Below, piece by piece: positions 1 through 12,185 of a stretch of DNA of 64,000 bases (position 1 is its first letter; every line of letters starts with the position of its first letter). The notes beneath the pieces were generated by a model. It was not told the DNA's origin. It saw only the letters and a list, made by a program, of their open reading frames with translations, and searched no databases. Made by a program: the position numbers and the translations under genes. The DNA is from Podocnemis expansa. Lineage: Eukaryota > Chordata > Testudines > Podocnemididae. Location of the stretch: NCBI GenBank assembly GCA_007922195.1, contig ML682059.1:15796653-15860652 (forward strand). The letters are read 5' to 3'.

Positions 1-33
1 GATGTATATTCCTGTTTTCTTGGTAAACTAAGC

Positions 34-1118
34 TAATCATGGAACCATATAGTCGTAAGGTTGGAAGGGATCTCATGAGGTCTTCTAGTCCAAACCCCTG
101 CCAAAAAAGCAGGACCACTCTGACTAAATGATCTCAGCCAGGGTTTTGTCTAACCAAGCCTTAAATATCTCCAAAGATGGAGATACCAACACTTCCCTAG
201 GTAACTCATTCCAATGCTTCACCACTCGCCTAGTAAGAAAGTTTTTCCTGATATCCAATTTCGACCTCCCCAGCTGCAACTTGAAACCATCGCTCCTTGT
301 TCTGTCCTCTGTTACTTCTGAGAACAGCCAAGCTCTGTCCTCCTTGGAGCATCCCTTCAAGTAGTTGAAGGTTGCTATCAAATCCCCCCTCAGTCTTCTC
401 TTCTGCAGGCTAAATAAGCCTAGTTCCTTCAGTCTTTCTTCAGAGGTCTTGTGCTCCAGCCCCTTGATCAGTTTTGCTGCCCTGCGCTGGACTCTTTCTA
501 ATTTGTCCACATCCTTTTTGTAGTGTGGAGCCCAAAACTGGAGACAGTATTCCAGATATCACCTCACCAGTGCCGAATAGAGGGGAACAATCACATCTGT
601 CAATCTGCTGGCAACAACTTCTGATGCTGCCCAGTATGCCATTGGCCTTTTTGACAGCAAGAGCACACTGTTGACTCATATCCAGCTTCCCATCTACCAT
701 GACCCTGAGGTCCTTTTCTACAGTGCTGCTACTTAGCTGCTCAGTCCTCAACCTGTAGTAGTGCATGAGGTTTTTCCATCCCAAGTGCAGGATTTTGCAT
801 TTGTCCTTGTGGAACGTCATGAGATTTCTATTGGCCCACTGCTCTAATTTGTCAAGGTCTCCCTGAATCCTGTCCCTGCCCACCAGTGTATCTACTGTTC
901 CCCCCAGCTTGGTGCCATCTGCAAACTTACTGAGTGTGCAATCTATCCCATCATCCACAACATTAATGAAAATGTTGAACAGAACTGGCCCCAGCACTGA
1001 CTCATGGGACACACCACTTGTTACTGCTTGCCAACGAGAGATGGAGCCATTGATTCCTACTCACTGAAACCATTGATCTAGCCAGTTCTTTATCTACTTT
1101 ACAGCAAACATATCCAAC
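34..1118 (-). mobile_element. CR1 LINE, 3' part (copy A)
   Basis: The low-coordinate end shows the CR1 3' tail in reverse complement: a degenerate CATAGAAT-type octamer followed by the GGTTGGAAGGGA block. Reading on the minus strand from about 1012 to 124, two overlapping frames give the C-terminal part of the CR1 reverse transcriptase, including the [14 protein letters not shown] and YLKGCSKED blocks. One frame change lies between about 440 and 510. The catalytic FADD box reads FADG (near 925), so this copy is dead. It is 5'-truncated in the RT domain, as most CR1 copies are. Confidence 0.93.
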
Positions 1119-1936
1119 TAATAAAAAAGTACCATCATAGTAATTCCACCAGGAGCATCATCAGCACCGGGCTCACAGGGCTGGAGCCCCAACTACCAGA
1201 GCACTGAGCCCCAGGCCTTTTCTTGGCCCAGTGGTGCTTCTGAATTTCAAGTGTTAAACACTTGATGCTGCTTATACTGAAGCCTGTGAATCCAAAGAGT
1301 GTAGGATCTAGATCTTCATGTCAAAAATTCTTACTAACAAAAGATGTTACAAGTAGGAATATAGGGCTAAGCCCTGACCTACCTACCTAGTTGAAGGTTA
1401 TAAACCTCTAGATACTAAAAGTGAGTTGATACTTGCAGAGGAAAAAATGATAACTTGTTTAAAAGGTAATTAGTGAATAATTCCTTTAGTTACTTTGCTC
1501 TTTTCCCTTCTCATTGAACTTGACCTTGTTGTCCCTAGGAAGCATTATAAATTTTGAAAATCTCCCATGAATTGGACATTTTAATGAACTACTCACAGCA
1601 GTCACCTGTCAGCGGCCAGTATATTTGAGAGAGTGAGTGAAAATTTATCTCTCCTGCACAATATGTAACACTGCTTTTCACAGGGACCTGGACTAATTTA
1701 ACTCTGCTGTTTTCTGAATTAACAAGGTTTGTCTTCAAACCTTTCGACATAGGAGCACTCTGTTCTGTTATTACTTTATTGCTTGCCTTCCCGCCCTCCC
1801 TCAGGATGCACGTTATTTAATCCATCTGGAGTCTTAGTAACCAAGTTCCCCTGCTCACCCTGACCCGAGTGATTTATGTTTCATATTTCATGCTGTGGTT
1901 GGTCCTTTACAACTTACATCCTCTCTCCTTTGGTCA
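1119..1936. other. Unassigned AT-rich DNA
   Basis: No coding region, RNA gene or recognisable repeat end is seen. A slightly GC-richer patch at 1130-1260 follows directly on the truncated CR1 and could be a fragment of another repeat. Confidence 0.5.
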
Positions 1937-1989
<53 letters not shown>

Positions 1990-1990
1990 T
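1937..1990. repeat. (CTTT)n microsatellite
   Basis: About thirteen uninterrupted CTTT units are seen. A second simple repeat, (GT)n, lies at 2308-2325. Confidence 0.98.
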
Positions 1991-2325
1991 GCGGGGAGAA
2001 GAATAAATATTTGACAAGTGGTCTGTTTGTCATGCACATTGTAATATAGTTACAGTTAGAAAGGGGAATAACTCGGTCTGCCAAAACCTAAATGCTGATA
2101 GATCATTGACTACTGCTAGGCCAAGGGTTGTGCCACTCATAATTTTTCCCACTGATACAACTATTTTATAGAATTTGACATACATCTTTAGGTGTTAAAT
2201 CATCTCTGGTATAATTTATCTGTCAGACATAAAAGTAAAAGGAAATAAAATACCACAGCAGAGAGTCCTATCATTACATCTTATATTCCACGGAGGGCCA
2301 CTTTTGCGTGTGTGTGTGTGTGTGT

Positions 2326-3958
2326 CTTTAAACAGAATGAAAAAATGGAAGAAAATAAGAAAGAGGATGAAGAAAAGAATTTGCATTGTGAACATTAGAC
2401 TTACAATCAGTCTTCCTTTCCTCAGTGCATTACTTCTTCCATGTTCATATCCTCCTTATCAGATTTCATGTTTAATGCCCACCTTCCACCCCCACCAACC
2501 TGAACCCACAAATCTAACAGAACACAATAGTACTGATAAAACGGAAGCAAATTTCTTCTATTAGTGACTGACAGCAATTTGAACAAAATGAAGTTGTACC
2601 GTGATATCGTTATATATACAAGGTGCAAATAACCTAGTTTGAATAATCACAGCCTGTGTCCTTTTAAATGATTTTTTTTCTCTCCCATTTAAAGGGAGGC
2701 CTTTGATGTGATAATATTAATTCCCTCTGTGCTGGAAGGAAAAAAAAAAAAAACCTAGGAGAAGCGGAAATTAAATGAGTAATGCAATGTCAGTCAATCT
2801 TTTAAACCAGGGCCTTATTAACAGCTAATCATTTTGTCATTTTGTCGCTCAAAGTAATGAATTTGATAGGAGGAGAAGGGAATGTTTTATGTTTATTTTT
2901 ATTAGTTTTAAACAGAAACAGTTGTGGAAATATTATATTATCAAGACACACAGCATTTAAGTGGTTTCTGTTCAGCATATCACTATTTTTCTTCCCTGCC
3001 AGTATCTGATTGCCATATTTTTGAATAATCTGCTTGTCTTTCAAAAAAAAATCAATATGTATATTCATCTCTGGCATAGCACAAGGTTTCATCACTGAAG
3101 ATGCATTAGACTTTTGTTAGGTTTTTCTTTATATCTTAGTTATTCAGAAATATCTAAGTAATTAATAGCTAACAAGATAGTTATACAGCTTGGAAAGTAC
3201 AGTATATGTTTCCCAGACTTCAGAGTCTGAAGGCCAGAAAATCCACAAAAGATCCGGTGAATAACTTTCTATATTTAACAGTGCTATGTACATCTTTGAT
3301 TTATTTTGAGATTTAATACTCTAAGGCTGCAGAGACATTAGACATATACAGTAGTAGGACACATTAAAAAAAAATCTGGTTGCTGAGGATGGATTCTCTG
3401 TCAATGTCCCTGTAGCATTCTGCTTTGAAATCATAGGGGTGACCTCTGAATTTTGACTACAGAGGACTCTCACAGTAAGTGTGTTGAATTTGGTGCCATT
3501 ATAGGTCTTGATCTCATGTCAGTGAGAGTTTTCCCACAGCAAAGACTGCAGTGTCAGGTACACCAAGAATGTAAGTAGCAAAAGTCTCTTTCTGAGTTAA
3601 AAATGTGAGTCTTTTTCATTATTACATTTAATATATCTGTGCCAGGTATTCATTTTATATCAGCATTTACTTATTTTATATAGAACTGTTTTTGATCTGT
3701 GTCTTAAAGACTGCTGAATGGATCATGAATTTGGGGAAGCATGTAATTAATTTACCACACATACATGTACAACAAACTCTGTCTTCCTTCACAAGGTTAA
3801 GCAATTGTAAAGAATGATGTTACTTTTGTTAAAAACGAAATACGCATTCAAGAAGATCAGTATGCAAAAGCATATAATGCACACAAAAAAAATCAAGAGA
3901 AATTTTCCCCAGGATACTCGAAGCTAGTTGTGGGTAATTTTCTACCAAACTTCATTTT
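2326..3958. other. Unassigned AT-rich DNA
   Basis: Only short chance open frames are present, with no domain match that I recognise. No repeat termini are seen. It could contain conserved non-coding sequence, which cannot be judged from one genome. Confidence 0.5.
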
Positions 3959-4401
3959 GACTATGTCTACACTGCCAAATTATTCCAGATGAAGGAAGCT
4001 TAGTCTGGACTAATTTGGCCTATGGCAAGACTAGGCTTTGGCTAGCCCGAACTAAAAAAAAAATTAATTTGGACTAGGCAAAGCTTAGTCTCAACTAATA
4101 AGACCCAGTGGTTAGCTTGGACTTCTGTGCTTACTTTGAACTTTAGTTTGAATTAAGAACAGCCAATACTTGAAGTAATGGCTAGTTAGAACTGAAAAAA
4201 AGTTCAAACTAAGCAATTACTTCGAACTAGCCACATATTCTAGTTTGAACTAAATCTTTAGTTCAGACCAGGATGTGTGGCTAGTTCGAACTAAAAAGCC
4301 ATAGTTAGTTCGAACTAAACCAAGGCTAGTTTGGGCTAACCACGGTCTATTTTAGTTCGGATTAGCAAGTCCGAACTAAAATGTCAGATGTAGACATAGC
4401 C
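3959..4401. mobile_element. Harbinger-like miniature element, TAGTTCGAACTA type
   Basis: It starts GACTATGTCTACAC and ends GTAGACATAGC plus C, giving near-perfect inverted ends. TTT flanks both sides as a 3-bp target duplication. The interior is packed with AGTTCGAACT-type palindromes and their TTTGAAC derivatives, and has no coding capacity. The same interior type recurs at 29753-30218, 36969-37345 and 47645-47843. Confidence 0.8.
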
Positions 4402-5603
4402 TTTGAGGCTAGCGCCCTTTGAAAAAAGGGAAGATGGGTTCTGGGTTGTTTTTTTTTTTTTTTTGACTCTCCTCTTTCTCATTTGAAAATATGCAGAGAT
4501 AATGCTTGGACAATTTCAGCCCTACAGATTGGAAGTTGAAACTAGACAAATTCAAACAGGAAATAAGTCATATTTTTTTAACAGTAAGAATAATCAATCA
4601 TTAGAAGAATTTACCAGGGGTTATGGTGTATTCTCCAACATGAGCCATTTTTAAATTGGTATTGGATTGTTCTTTTTTTTTTTTTAAGAAGGTATTATTT
4701 TCAATATATTTTCAAAAGGAATTATTCTGAGGGGTGTTTTAGGGGCCATGTCATACAGTATGTCATACTAGGTGATAATAACTGTCTGTTCTTGCCTTAG
4801 AATATGTGAATCTATGTCAGTCTCAGAAAACTTTGACCAATAATATAATACAATATTCTTACACCCATATTTGTACACGTGCACAAATTTGCTGCTGTTC
4901 TTCATCTTTATAAACATGTTTTCTTTTTCTATGGTAGACTATTTCAACCTATTCTATTTGTTTTTAAAACTATTTTGTTTATTTAATGTCAAAGGCTGCC
5001 TCGAGTCTCTGTGGAGAATAAAAAATTACTTAGCTATAATTCTTGTTCTACAATGCAGATTTTCAGAGAACAAGAATAACAGGGACTTATTTTTTTATCA
5101 GTATGTCTTAGTTTTCACTAGCAGAATCAGCTCTTCACTTACGTTAAAACTCACAAAAATCTTTAACGAGAAAAGTAAAATACTGATTCATTCGCTTTTT
5201 TTAAAATCTAGTTTATAAACTAGTTATTTACATTAAAGATGCAGAATTAATCTCTTTTCCCTTGAGTTGTGAGTGAAATGCTTCATCTATATTTAAGTCA
5301 AAATTTTCAGAAATAGGACCCTGAAGTGATACTCCCCAAGTCTCTATTCAGACATACAAATAAGTGGCCTGGTTTTTGAAAAGTATGGCGTACACACTAG
5401 CTTCCAGCTAAATGTGAGCTGCTGGTTATGCACACTTTCAAAAAGCACTTACTTAGGAATCTCAACAGATTTTAGAAGCCTCAATTTAGGTCCCTGACTT
5501 TTGAAAATCAAACAGAATGATCCTTTAGTTTTCTGTGTGTTTATTTACTCTAACATGTCATAGATATGTTCCCATACCCAACAAGCAAGACAACCAAAAC
5601 ACA
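4402..5603. other. Unassigned AT-rich DNA
   Basis: It contains poly-T runs at about 4449-4464 and 4674-4685. A 115-residue open frame at 4871-5218 is rich in Phe, Leu and Asn, as expected of AT-rich DNA, and resembles no family I know. Confidence 0.5.
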
Positions 5604-5639
5604 GGGTACATCTACACTTCAAAAGACACCCATGACAGG

Positions 5640-6406
5640 TGACGTTCCCTCTAAGGGGCCAACACAGCTGAGCAACATATGTTGCTTGCTGCACCCCGCG
5701 CACGGGCCTGATCCTGCCCCCCCACCCAAGCTCCACTGCCCACCTGGCCTTGCCGCAGCAGAGCGGAGCAGTCAGATCAGCTGGCCCTGGCTCCCTGGGG
5801 GGCAGAGGGGGCCTGCATTGAGCTCCGGCTTGTGGGGTCGGAGCGCTGGAGTGACCTGCCCTGCTCCCAAAGAGCTTCAGCCGCTTCATCCCTGGTCCCC
5901 CCAAAAAACATGGAGCAGGCCCATTCAGGCGGGGGGGGGGGCCGGGGGCAAAGTGGCCAAAACTCTTTGGGAGCGGGGCAGGACACTCCAACACCCCGAC
6001 CCCACAAGCCAGAGCTCAGCGTAGGCCCCCTCTGGCCCTAACCCTAACCCTAACCCGGCTAGCTGGGTGTAGGCAGTGCTGACTGCTCCTCTCCACTGCA
6101 GTGAGGCTGGGCGGAGTAGCTTCCAGCCCCCTTTTCCCCCCAGGACTTGGAAGGGGGGCAGTTAGGGACACCTTCCCTGGCCACCAGAGCTGCGCAGCCA
6201 GGCCCCCGGCACCTCCTCTGGCTGGGAGCTTTCAGAGAGTCTGCACAGGCTCAATGAGAGCTGACTGAGTGGGAGTTTTAAAAACTCCCAACTCACAGTG
6301 TCTCTCCCCGCAGGAACTGCAGCTGCCAGCCGTGTGCGGCCAGCAGTCTTCCCTGCACCAAGCAGGCCTGGGGGCTGTGCAGTTGTGCAGCTTAGAGGGA
6401 ATATTG
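5640..6406. mobile_element. hAT-like non-autonomous element, TTCCCTCTAAG type
   Basis: The ends read TGACGTTCCCTCTAAG and, on the other strand, CAATATTCCCTCTAAG. It is flanked by ATGACAGG (5632-5639) and ATGGCAGG (6407-6414), an 8-bp target duplication with one mismatch, as expected for hAT. The GC-rich interior has a long inverted repeat: about 5820-5872 against 5962-6018. That symmetry makes open frames appear on both strands (for example 5545-5994 minus and 5566-6024 plus), and they are not genes. The same TIR type is seen at 38319-38505, 41096-41271 and 42690-43034. Confidence 0.78.
6036..6056. repeat. Short interstitial telomere-like repeat
   Basis: Three and a half perfect CCCTAA units lie inside the hAT-like element, next to its fold-back arm. 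Confidence 0.9.
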
Positions 6407-6619
6407 ATGGCAGGCCTGTGTCAGCTGACTCAGGCTCAAGTGGCTTGGGCTGAAGGGCTATAAAACTGCAGTGTAGATGCTCAGGCTCAGGCTTGAGCCA
6501 GGGCTTTGGGAACCGTGGGTTCTAGCTCAAATGTCCACTCTGCACATCTCAATCCATGCAAGGTTAGGTCAACTGACTCAGGCCAGCAGCAGGTGTTTTA
6601 CTGCCTTGTAGGTATACCC

Positions 6620-7679
6620 ACAGAGCCCCAAGAAAACTAATGATAGAAACCATGTTTCTTTCCCTTAAAACTGGAACCACTCTTAAGACCAAAAGGTAAA
6701 TCACAGACTGCATGATATTTTTTTTTCCTAATGTAACAAGTAAGATAAGCTTTACGTTAAAACAGAGTAGTGGTACTTATTTAATAGGAATAATGGTTCA
6801 GTGTCTGTATTTTCTGAGCATGCTTAGAGTTTGGCCATTCATATCTTCATTGTGGATTTCCTTCTGTATACAGACTGAGAACATGTGACTTCCTCTTCCT
6901 TATTATTCCAGGGGTCCCTGTATTTTGAAAACCTGAGGCTTAACCTTGATTTGGCATAAAATGTTTTCTTGGCTGACTCCCATTTAATTGAGAGCCTGCA
7001 GATTTTGAGGGAAGAAAACTTTGTGGTGTCTCCATGACCAAAAATGTAACACTTCTCTAAGCAGAGCCCCAAAAGATTTGTCATGTGTTACTCTGTTTAG
7101 CAGACTCTGGGGTGCATCACTTTGCTTTTCAGGCAATACTTCATAGTAATAGGGCAAAGCCAAAGAGAGAAATAGCACAATTCTAATATGGTTTCATGAA
7201 ACTCCAGCCAGATGTATATGCCTTGCTGCATGACAAGCATCTTATCCATGTAACTCTTTAGAAAGCACTAAGAAGGAACTCACATCTATCTTAGTTAAAT
7301 GCTTGTTATAGCCTTGGAGTTGGAGTGCTGCATTCTCTTTGTGAATTATTACTTGAGGCTCAGTTGCTTAAAATCTCTTTATGTCTCTACGTCATATTCA
7401 GGACACTCTAAAGGCTTTGCAATCTGAGCAATAAGACATACATTTTACACACGCTAATAGGTTCATATACCTAAGAGATTTTGGGGTCTGACCATTCCTT
7501 AAATAAAATGTCTCATTGTGCCTCATCTTCTGTTTCTAAAGGGGGGAAAAAACTTACTAACCCAACACATAACATTTTAAAATTGTTTGTCATTTGTTCC
7601 TGCTACATATATAAACAAGTAATTTTAGTACCAAAAAAAAAAATATTATGAAGTGCACTTCAAAAGCGTATCTTGCTGA
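6620..7679. other. Unassigned AT-rich DNA
   Basis: The small open frames at 6839-7178 (minus) resemble no family that I recognise. No repeat ends are seen. Confidence 0.5.
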
Positions 7680-8191
7680 AGGTATGTCCACATTACAATC
7701 TACATCCAGGATTAGTAGAAGGTGAGTTAGCAGACCCTGGATTTGTTCATTTGGGTTTTGAGTATCTACTCTCATTTGTAACCCTAGTTTAGGAATCAAT
7801 GAACCATGGGTCCCCACCTAGGGATCCAGCTTCTACATTGTCTTATGCATACAGTCACCCATGCCGCAGACTTCCCAACACACTCCCAAAATATGGCTAC
7901 TCTAGGTCTTTGTTCATTGTACAGTGTGGGAAAACTTGACCATCCTAAGAAAGTTAACTCATGAGATTGCGGAAGCTTTTTGTGGCCTTCCAGGGCATGA
8001 GTCTAGTGAGACTGTATCTTCACTGAAAAAGCAATATGGCTTGAACCTTATGTCCTGGTTTGACACAGTCTCACAGCCTGCATAACCTAGACTCTGAGCC
8101 TTGGGTTAGAACTATTTGTGTTCGACAGCAAGGGGATTAGGCTTAAATTTGAGTTTAAGCCCTGAACTTGCATTACAATGTAGATATACCC
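7680..8191. mobile_element. Non-autonomous DNA transposon, Harbinger-like ends
   Basis: The left end AGGTATGTCCACATTACAAT matches the reverse complement of the right end, AGGGTATATCTACATTGTAA, over about 20 bp. The flanks TGA and TTA fit a diverged 3-bp duplication. The interior has no coding capacity and lacks the TTTCGAAA motif of the neighbouring families. Confidence 0.65.
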
Positions 8192-9294
8192 TTAGGCTTC
8201 AGCTATTATACTACACTCCTCAAAATCTGTGATTGCTTGTATATACAATAAATACATTTAACTGAAAAAATATAATTTATCCTACTTTAAAACACTGAAA
8301 AATTCTAATAATTTCAGGAGACTAAAAATGTAATTGTAATTCCAAGTGTTGTAAAGTAAAAATCAATGTTATGTCCACTGATTCAGGGCCATCTCTGTTT
8401 TATCCCAGGTCCCCATATATCTTTCCTGGGAGAAAATATTTTAATATGTGTTTTAAGAAACTTCATCTCATTAGCATACTTAATTAAGGGGAAGTCAAAT
8501 GTAATCTTAGTTCACTGTTGCTATGAAAAGGATGTGCCTGATCAAATCACATATATCTAACTGTCATTAGGCAAGCAATAATCTCAGATATATTTATGTT
8601 CCATGTTTTAGATGTATAAAGACTTGCTATTAGAGATCATTTTTACACAAATATAGTTATATTATATAGACTAATATCAGAAAGATGACTGGAAATAAGC
8701 GTAATGTTAGCACAAAAAAGAAGTACCTAGCTATGTTAGAGGAGGGTTCATTTTCTCACCAAAATACAGATCTTTCATGCAGTCCAAAAACAGGAACAAT
8801 TTTCAAAGGCTGTTGTCCATATTGCTGAAGCTAGTGATGACTTGGGTGGAGTATGGGCATACACAGCCTACATCTCATCCTGACTCCTATGAAATATCCC
8901 ATAAAATCACAAAAGTTATGTGGAGTAGCCTTGCTGAAAAATGAGCCAAAAGAGAATTAGCAAATTCTTGCCCAACTTTATGTAACAAAACATGGGTTTT
9001 ATAATCCTCTGTGTAGAACCAGCCAAAATTTAACCCTCTTAGGTGTGGTGGTGTTTGTTAGTATCTATAGCCCAAAACCTGTAATGGGAGTGATCTTTTC
9101 CTGTGTATGATCTTGCTGAATTTCAGGTTCTGTTCCAGGGTTCTATATACAAACTGAATATAGAAATGACATAGGTGCATTAATTTTTATTCATATATGT
9201 GTACCCACTGCAGAGATACAGACTGAAAAGTGGAATGATGAACATTTGAAACGTGTTGAGAAGCTGGAACACATGCACTTGAACTTGGGATGTA
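8192..9294. other. Unassigned AT-rich DNA
   Basis: No gene or repeat end is identified. The 64-residue frame at 8366-8560 is not recognisable. Confidence 0.5.
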
Positions 9295-9681
9295 GGCTGT
9301 GTTGACACACAGGCATTATTTCGATACAAGTTGTGTCAAAATAATGCCTTATTTCGAAGTAACTTAATTCAAATTAACAGTTTGTTAATTTGAATTAAGG
9401 AAAAAAGCTCAAAGTGAAATAGCAGTTTCAGGCAAGTTATTTCGAAACAAGTCACTGTTGTTTCGAAACAACATGTTCGGACGGCATTGTTTCAAAACAA
9501 TCTTTTCGAAACAACATTGTTTTGTCCCCACATAGTGTTTAAGTTGTTTTGAAACAACGCTGTTGTTTCGAAACAACAGGTGCTGTTGTTTCAAAACAAC
9601 CGTGTGTCATGTGAACAGGGTATTTCTTATTTCGAAACAACCTTTGTTGTTTCGAAATAAGAGTGCTGTGTGAACACAGCT
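9295..9681. mobile_element. Harbinger-like miniature element, TTTCGAAA type
   Basis: The ends are GGCTGTGTTGACACAC and, in reverse complement, AGCTGTGTTCACACAG, with GTA on both sides (9292-9294 and 9682-9684). Many TTTCGAAA palindromes are present, some decayed to TTTTGAAA. Apparent minus-strand frames at 9409-9816 are these repeats translated. Confidence 0.85.
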
Positions 9682-10852
9682 GTAGAGAACATTCATGCGT
9701 TTTATTGCCTGTACTATAGGCAAACCATTAGGACAGATTCCAGGAATTAAACTGATTTTAAAATATTTCAGCCGTGCATCATATTGACTAGTGGGATTTT
9801 CATGGGGGGGGGGCATAAAAAAGATTTCCTTAATGTAATTTTTAATTTATAATGAATAATCATGACATTTTATTTTGAAAAGTATTTATCTGAATATAGG
9901 GGAAAAATCAATTTAAATTCTGTGCATTCTTACATTTATGCAGATTTTTAATGTGTCCTGTACTTAGAATTATTTTTATAATTCAATGAGACCTGTAGTG
10001 ATGTGTGGCCATCAGCATTTACACAACTGTATGAATTAAACAGTGCATAAGGCCACTGAACAGGGGTATTAACAGATTAATTTAATTAACGTATTAGTTA
10101 CATGACTGTGTAAGTGACACAGTGCATAAGGCCATATAACTACCTGAGAAGTGTATTAATGGCTCAGTGTGGGAACCCCTATCATGCTTTACTGTTATAA
10201 TGAAATATACATCTCTTCTAAGTTAAAACTTGAGTTTAAATAAATGGGTTTAATTCTATGCATCCTTCCAATTTAAAAAAAAAAAGAGCTCAAGAGAAGT
10301 AGAAAATATAGGTGAAATATAGTATTTCAATGACTTCCATAGTATTTTTTGTTTTTGTTTTTGTTTTTGTTTTTGTTTTTTGACCTTGTGATATAGCAAT
10401 TCTTAACACGCAGACTGAGATCTGAGGAAGATGATCATCACTAGGGAGTCTGTGAAATCTACAACCAACAAAGAGTGCAGCTGCTTTGGACATGTTATGA
10501 GTTTTGATAGTTGCTTACCGGTACTGTCCGGGACTAAGACTCAGGAATCCTGGCTGTTTCTTAATTCTGCAACTCAGTCCCACTCTGACCTTGTAGAAAA
10601 TATTTACAGAGCTGCTGAGCACCTATATTTCAATTGCACTCTTTGGTAGTGCAAAAACTCATCTCCTTTGAGAAGCAAGCCCTTAACCTTTCTTAGCTTC
10701 AGCTTACCAAGTTTTTGTTCACTGTTCTTCCAGTGGGACTTTTGCCTGAATGAGGGGTTCAGGACTGTGCTGTTTGTCTGCACTAATAATCTTCAATGTT
10801 TCTTTAAAGGGGAAAAAGAGAATAAAATTAAGATTTGATGGTATAATAATGT
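9682..10852. other. Unassigned DNA with a (GTTTTT)n repeat
   Basis: About six GTTTTT units lie at 10345-10381. No gene is seen elsewhere in the stretch. Confidence 0.5.
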
Positions 10853-11075
10853 GACTAAGGGTCACCTTCCTCTGCAGCATGAGGCACGGGACACTTGGTG
10901 GTGGATTCTGTGTACCTTGAAGTCTTTGAACCATAATTTGAGGACTTCAATGACTCAGGCATAGGTTGGAGTCTATTACAAGAATGGGTGGATGTGGTGC
11001 TGTGGCCTGAATAGTGCAGGAGATCAGACTAGAGGATCATATTGACCCCTTCTGACCTTAGTGTCTATGAGAGTG
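10853..11075 (+). mobile_element. CR1-like LINE 3' end
   Basis: It carries the 3' non-coding end of a CR1 subfamily: a CTCTGCAGCATGAGGCA block, ACTTCAATGACTCAGGCATA, then CTTCTGACCTTAGTGTCTAT. The same 3' end occurs in the split CR1 copy D, with its last part at 36828-36965. The coding part is missing, by 5' truncation. Confidence 0.75.
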
Positions 11076-12185
11076 TGACACGTAGCTGAAGCCTATAGTA
11101 AAATGTGGTGTTCAGTCCTGCTTCCCCAAAGGAACAGTGGAGGTATTCCCAGAAGGCCTCAGGTATGCTGATAGGACTGCTCTTTGTGACACTCCTTTAA
11201 GAGATGCAGAATATTCTTTCTCACAACCTCATGTGGCTAAGTAGCTGTGCTGTGTGGCAAGAGTGGTCATGCACCCATACTCCCACACCTCCCTGCCCAG
11301 TTTTGGTGGGTTGTTATCAAGGGAGAGCACCTTTCCTGAGCTCAATGAAAGCCTGAGGGACAGAATAAGGGTTCCTTATTCCTCTCTTCTCCAACTTTGT
11401 AGATGAATTAGGGTTGGCCATGTATAGCCCTGGAGGAACAGGTATGGAGTAAGTTCGTGTTGCCCAAATCTAGTTACCCCATCATTCCTTTTAATATTAC
11501 TGATATAACTTCAACTGCATCCAAATATGGGGGGGGGATAGTTTTCAAAGTGATAAGTGGCCTCATTTACTCACTACCTCTTTCCTTATTTCAATTATAG
11601 ATGCTGCTGATCACTACTTCCCAATGGCGAATGTTTAAAAATCTGCCACATAAAGGGGGCAGAACCTCAGCTGTACTAGTTATCAGAGTTCCATTAAAAT
11701 CAACAGAAGGAACATTTACATCAGCTAAGAATCTGCCACTGAATGTCAAAGGCTACAGAGTACAGTAACTGTAATTCTTAATGTTCTGTTTGCTACAGCA
11801 GGAATTGGGCCTGACAACTGCAAGTCTGCTCATGAAAAAGGAAGTTTAGGTCCTGTTCTTAAATAGGTTCAGTCATCGGGTGAAGTCACAAGGAGTTTTG
11901 CCCATATCTGGATCATGGCATTATGACCTAAAATAGGAATACAGAGATTTCAAGTGATGAAGGAAATTAACTGACTGTCATAACCAAGCTAATAGACCTC
12001 TTTCTTACCATAGTAGTGTAAATTGTGAGTAATGCTATTTACAACAGGTAAAAACTGATTTGAGTGAAATCAGAATCAGGTTCCTCCAGTTGCAAAGCTC
12101 TCCAATGAAAATTGTAAAAGAAAATTTTCATCTAGTCTAAAGAGAGGATTTCTACTACATAATCTATAATTGTTCAGGCTGTAAT
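11076..12185. other. Unassigned DNA
   Basis: No open frame above 60 codons and no recognisable repeat end are seen. Confidence 0.5.

Larger units (their letters stand above)
5604..6619. mobile_element. Harbinger-like miniature element split by a hAT-like insertion
   Basis: The outer ends are GGGTACATCTACA and, at the right in reverse complement, GGGTATACCTACA. ACA flanks both sides (5601-5603 and 6620-6622). Without the nested element and its duplicated target it is about 240 bp. Its right half carries CTCAGGCTTGAGCC palindromes near 6480-6500. Confidence 0.65.

Noticed and set aside
5545..6041. Paired 150-codon frames on opposite strands
   Set aside because: They arise from the inverted repeat within the hAT-like element.
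6036..6056. A true telomere or chromosome-fusion point
   Set aside because: Only 21 bp and embedded in a transposon with its own target duplication.
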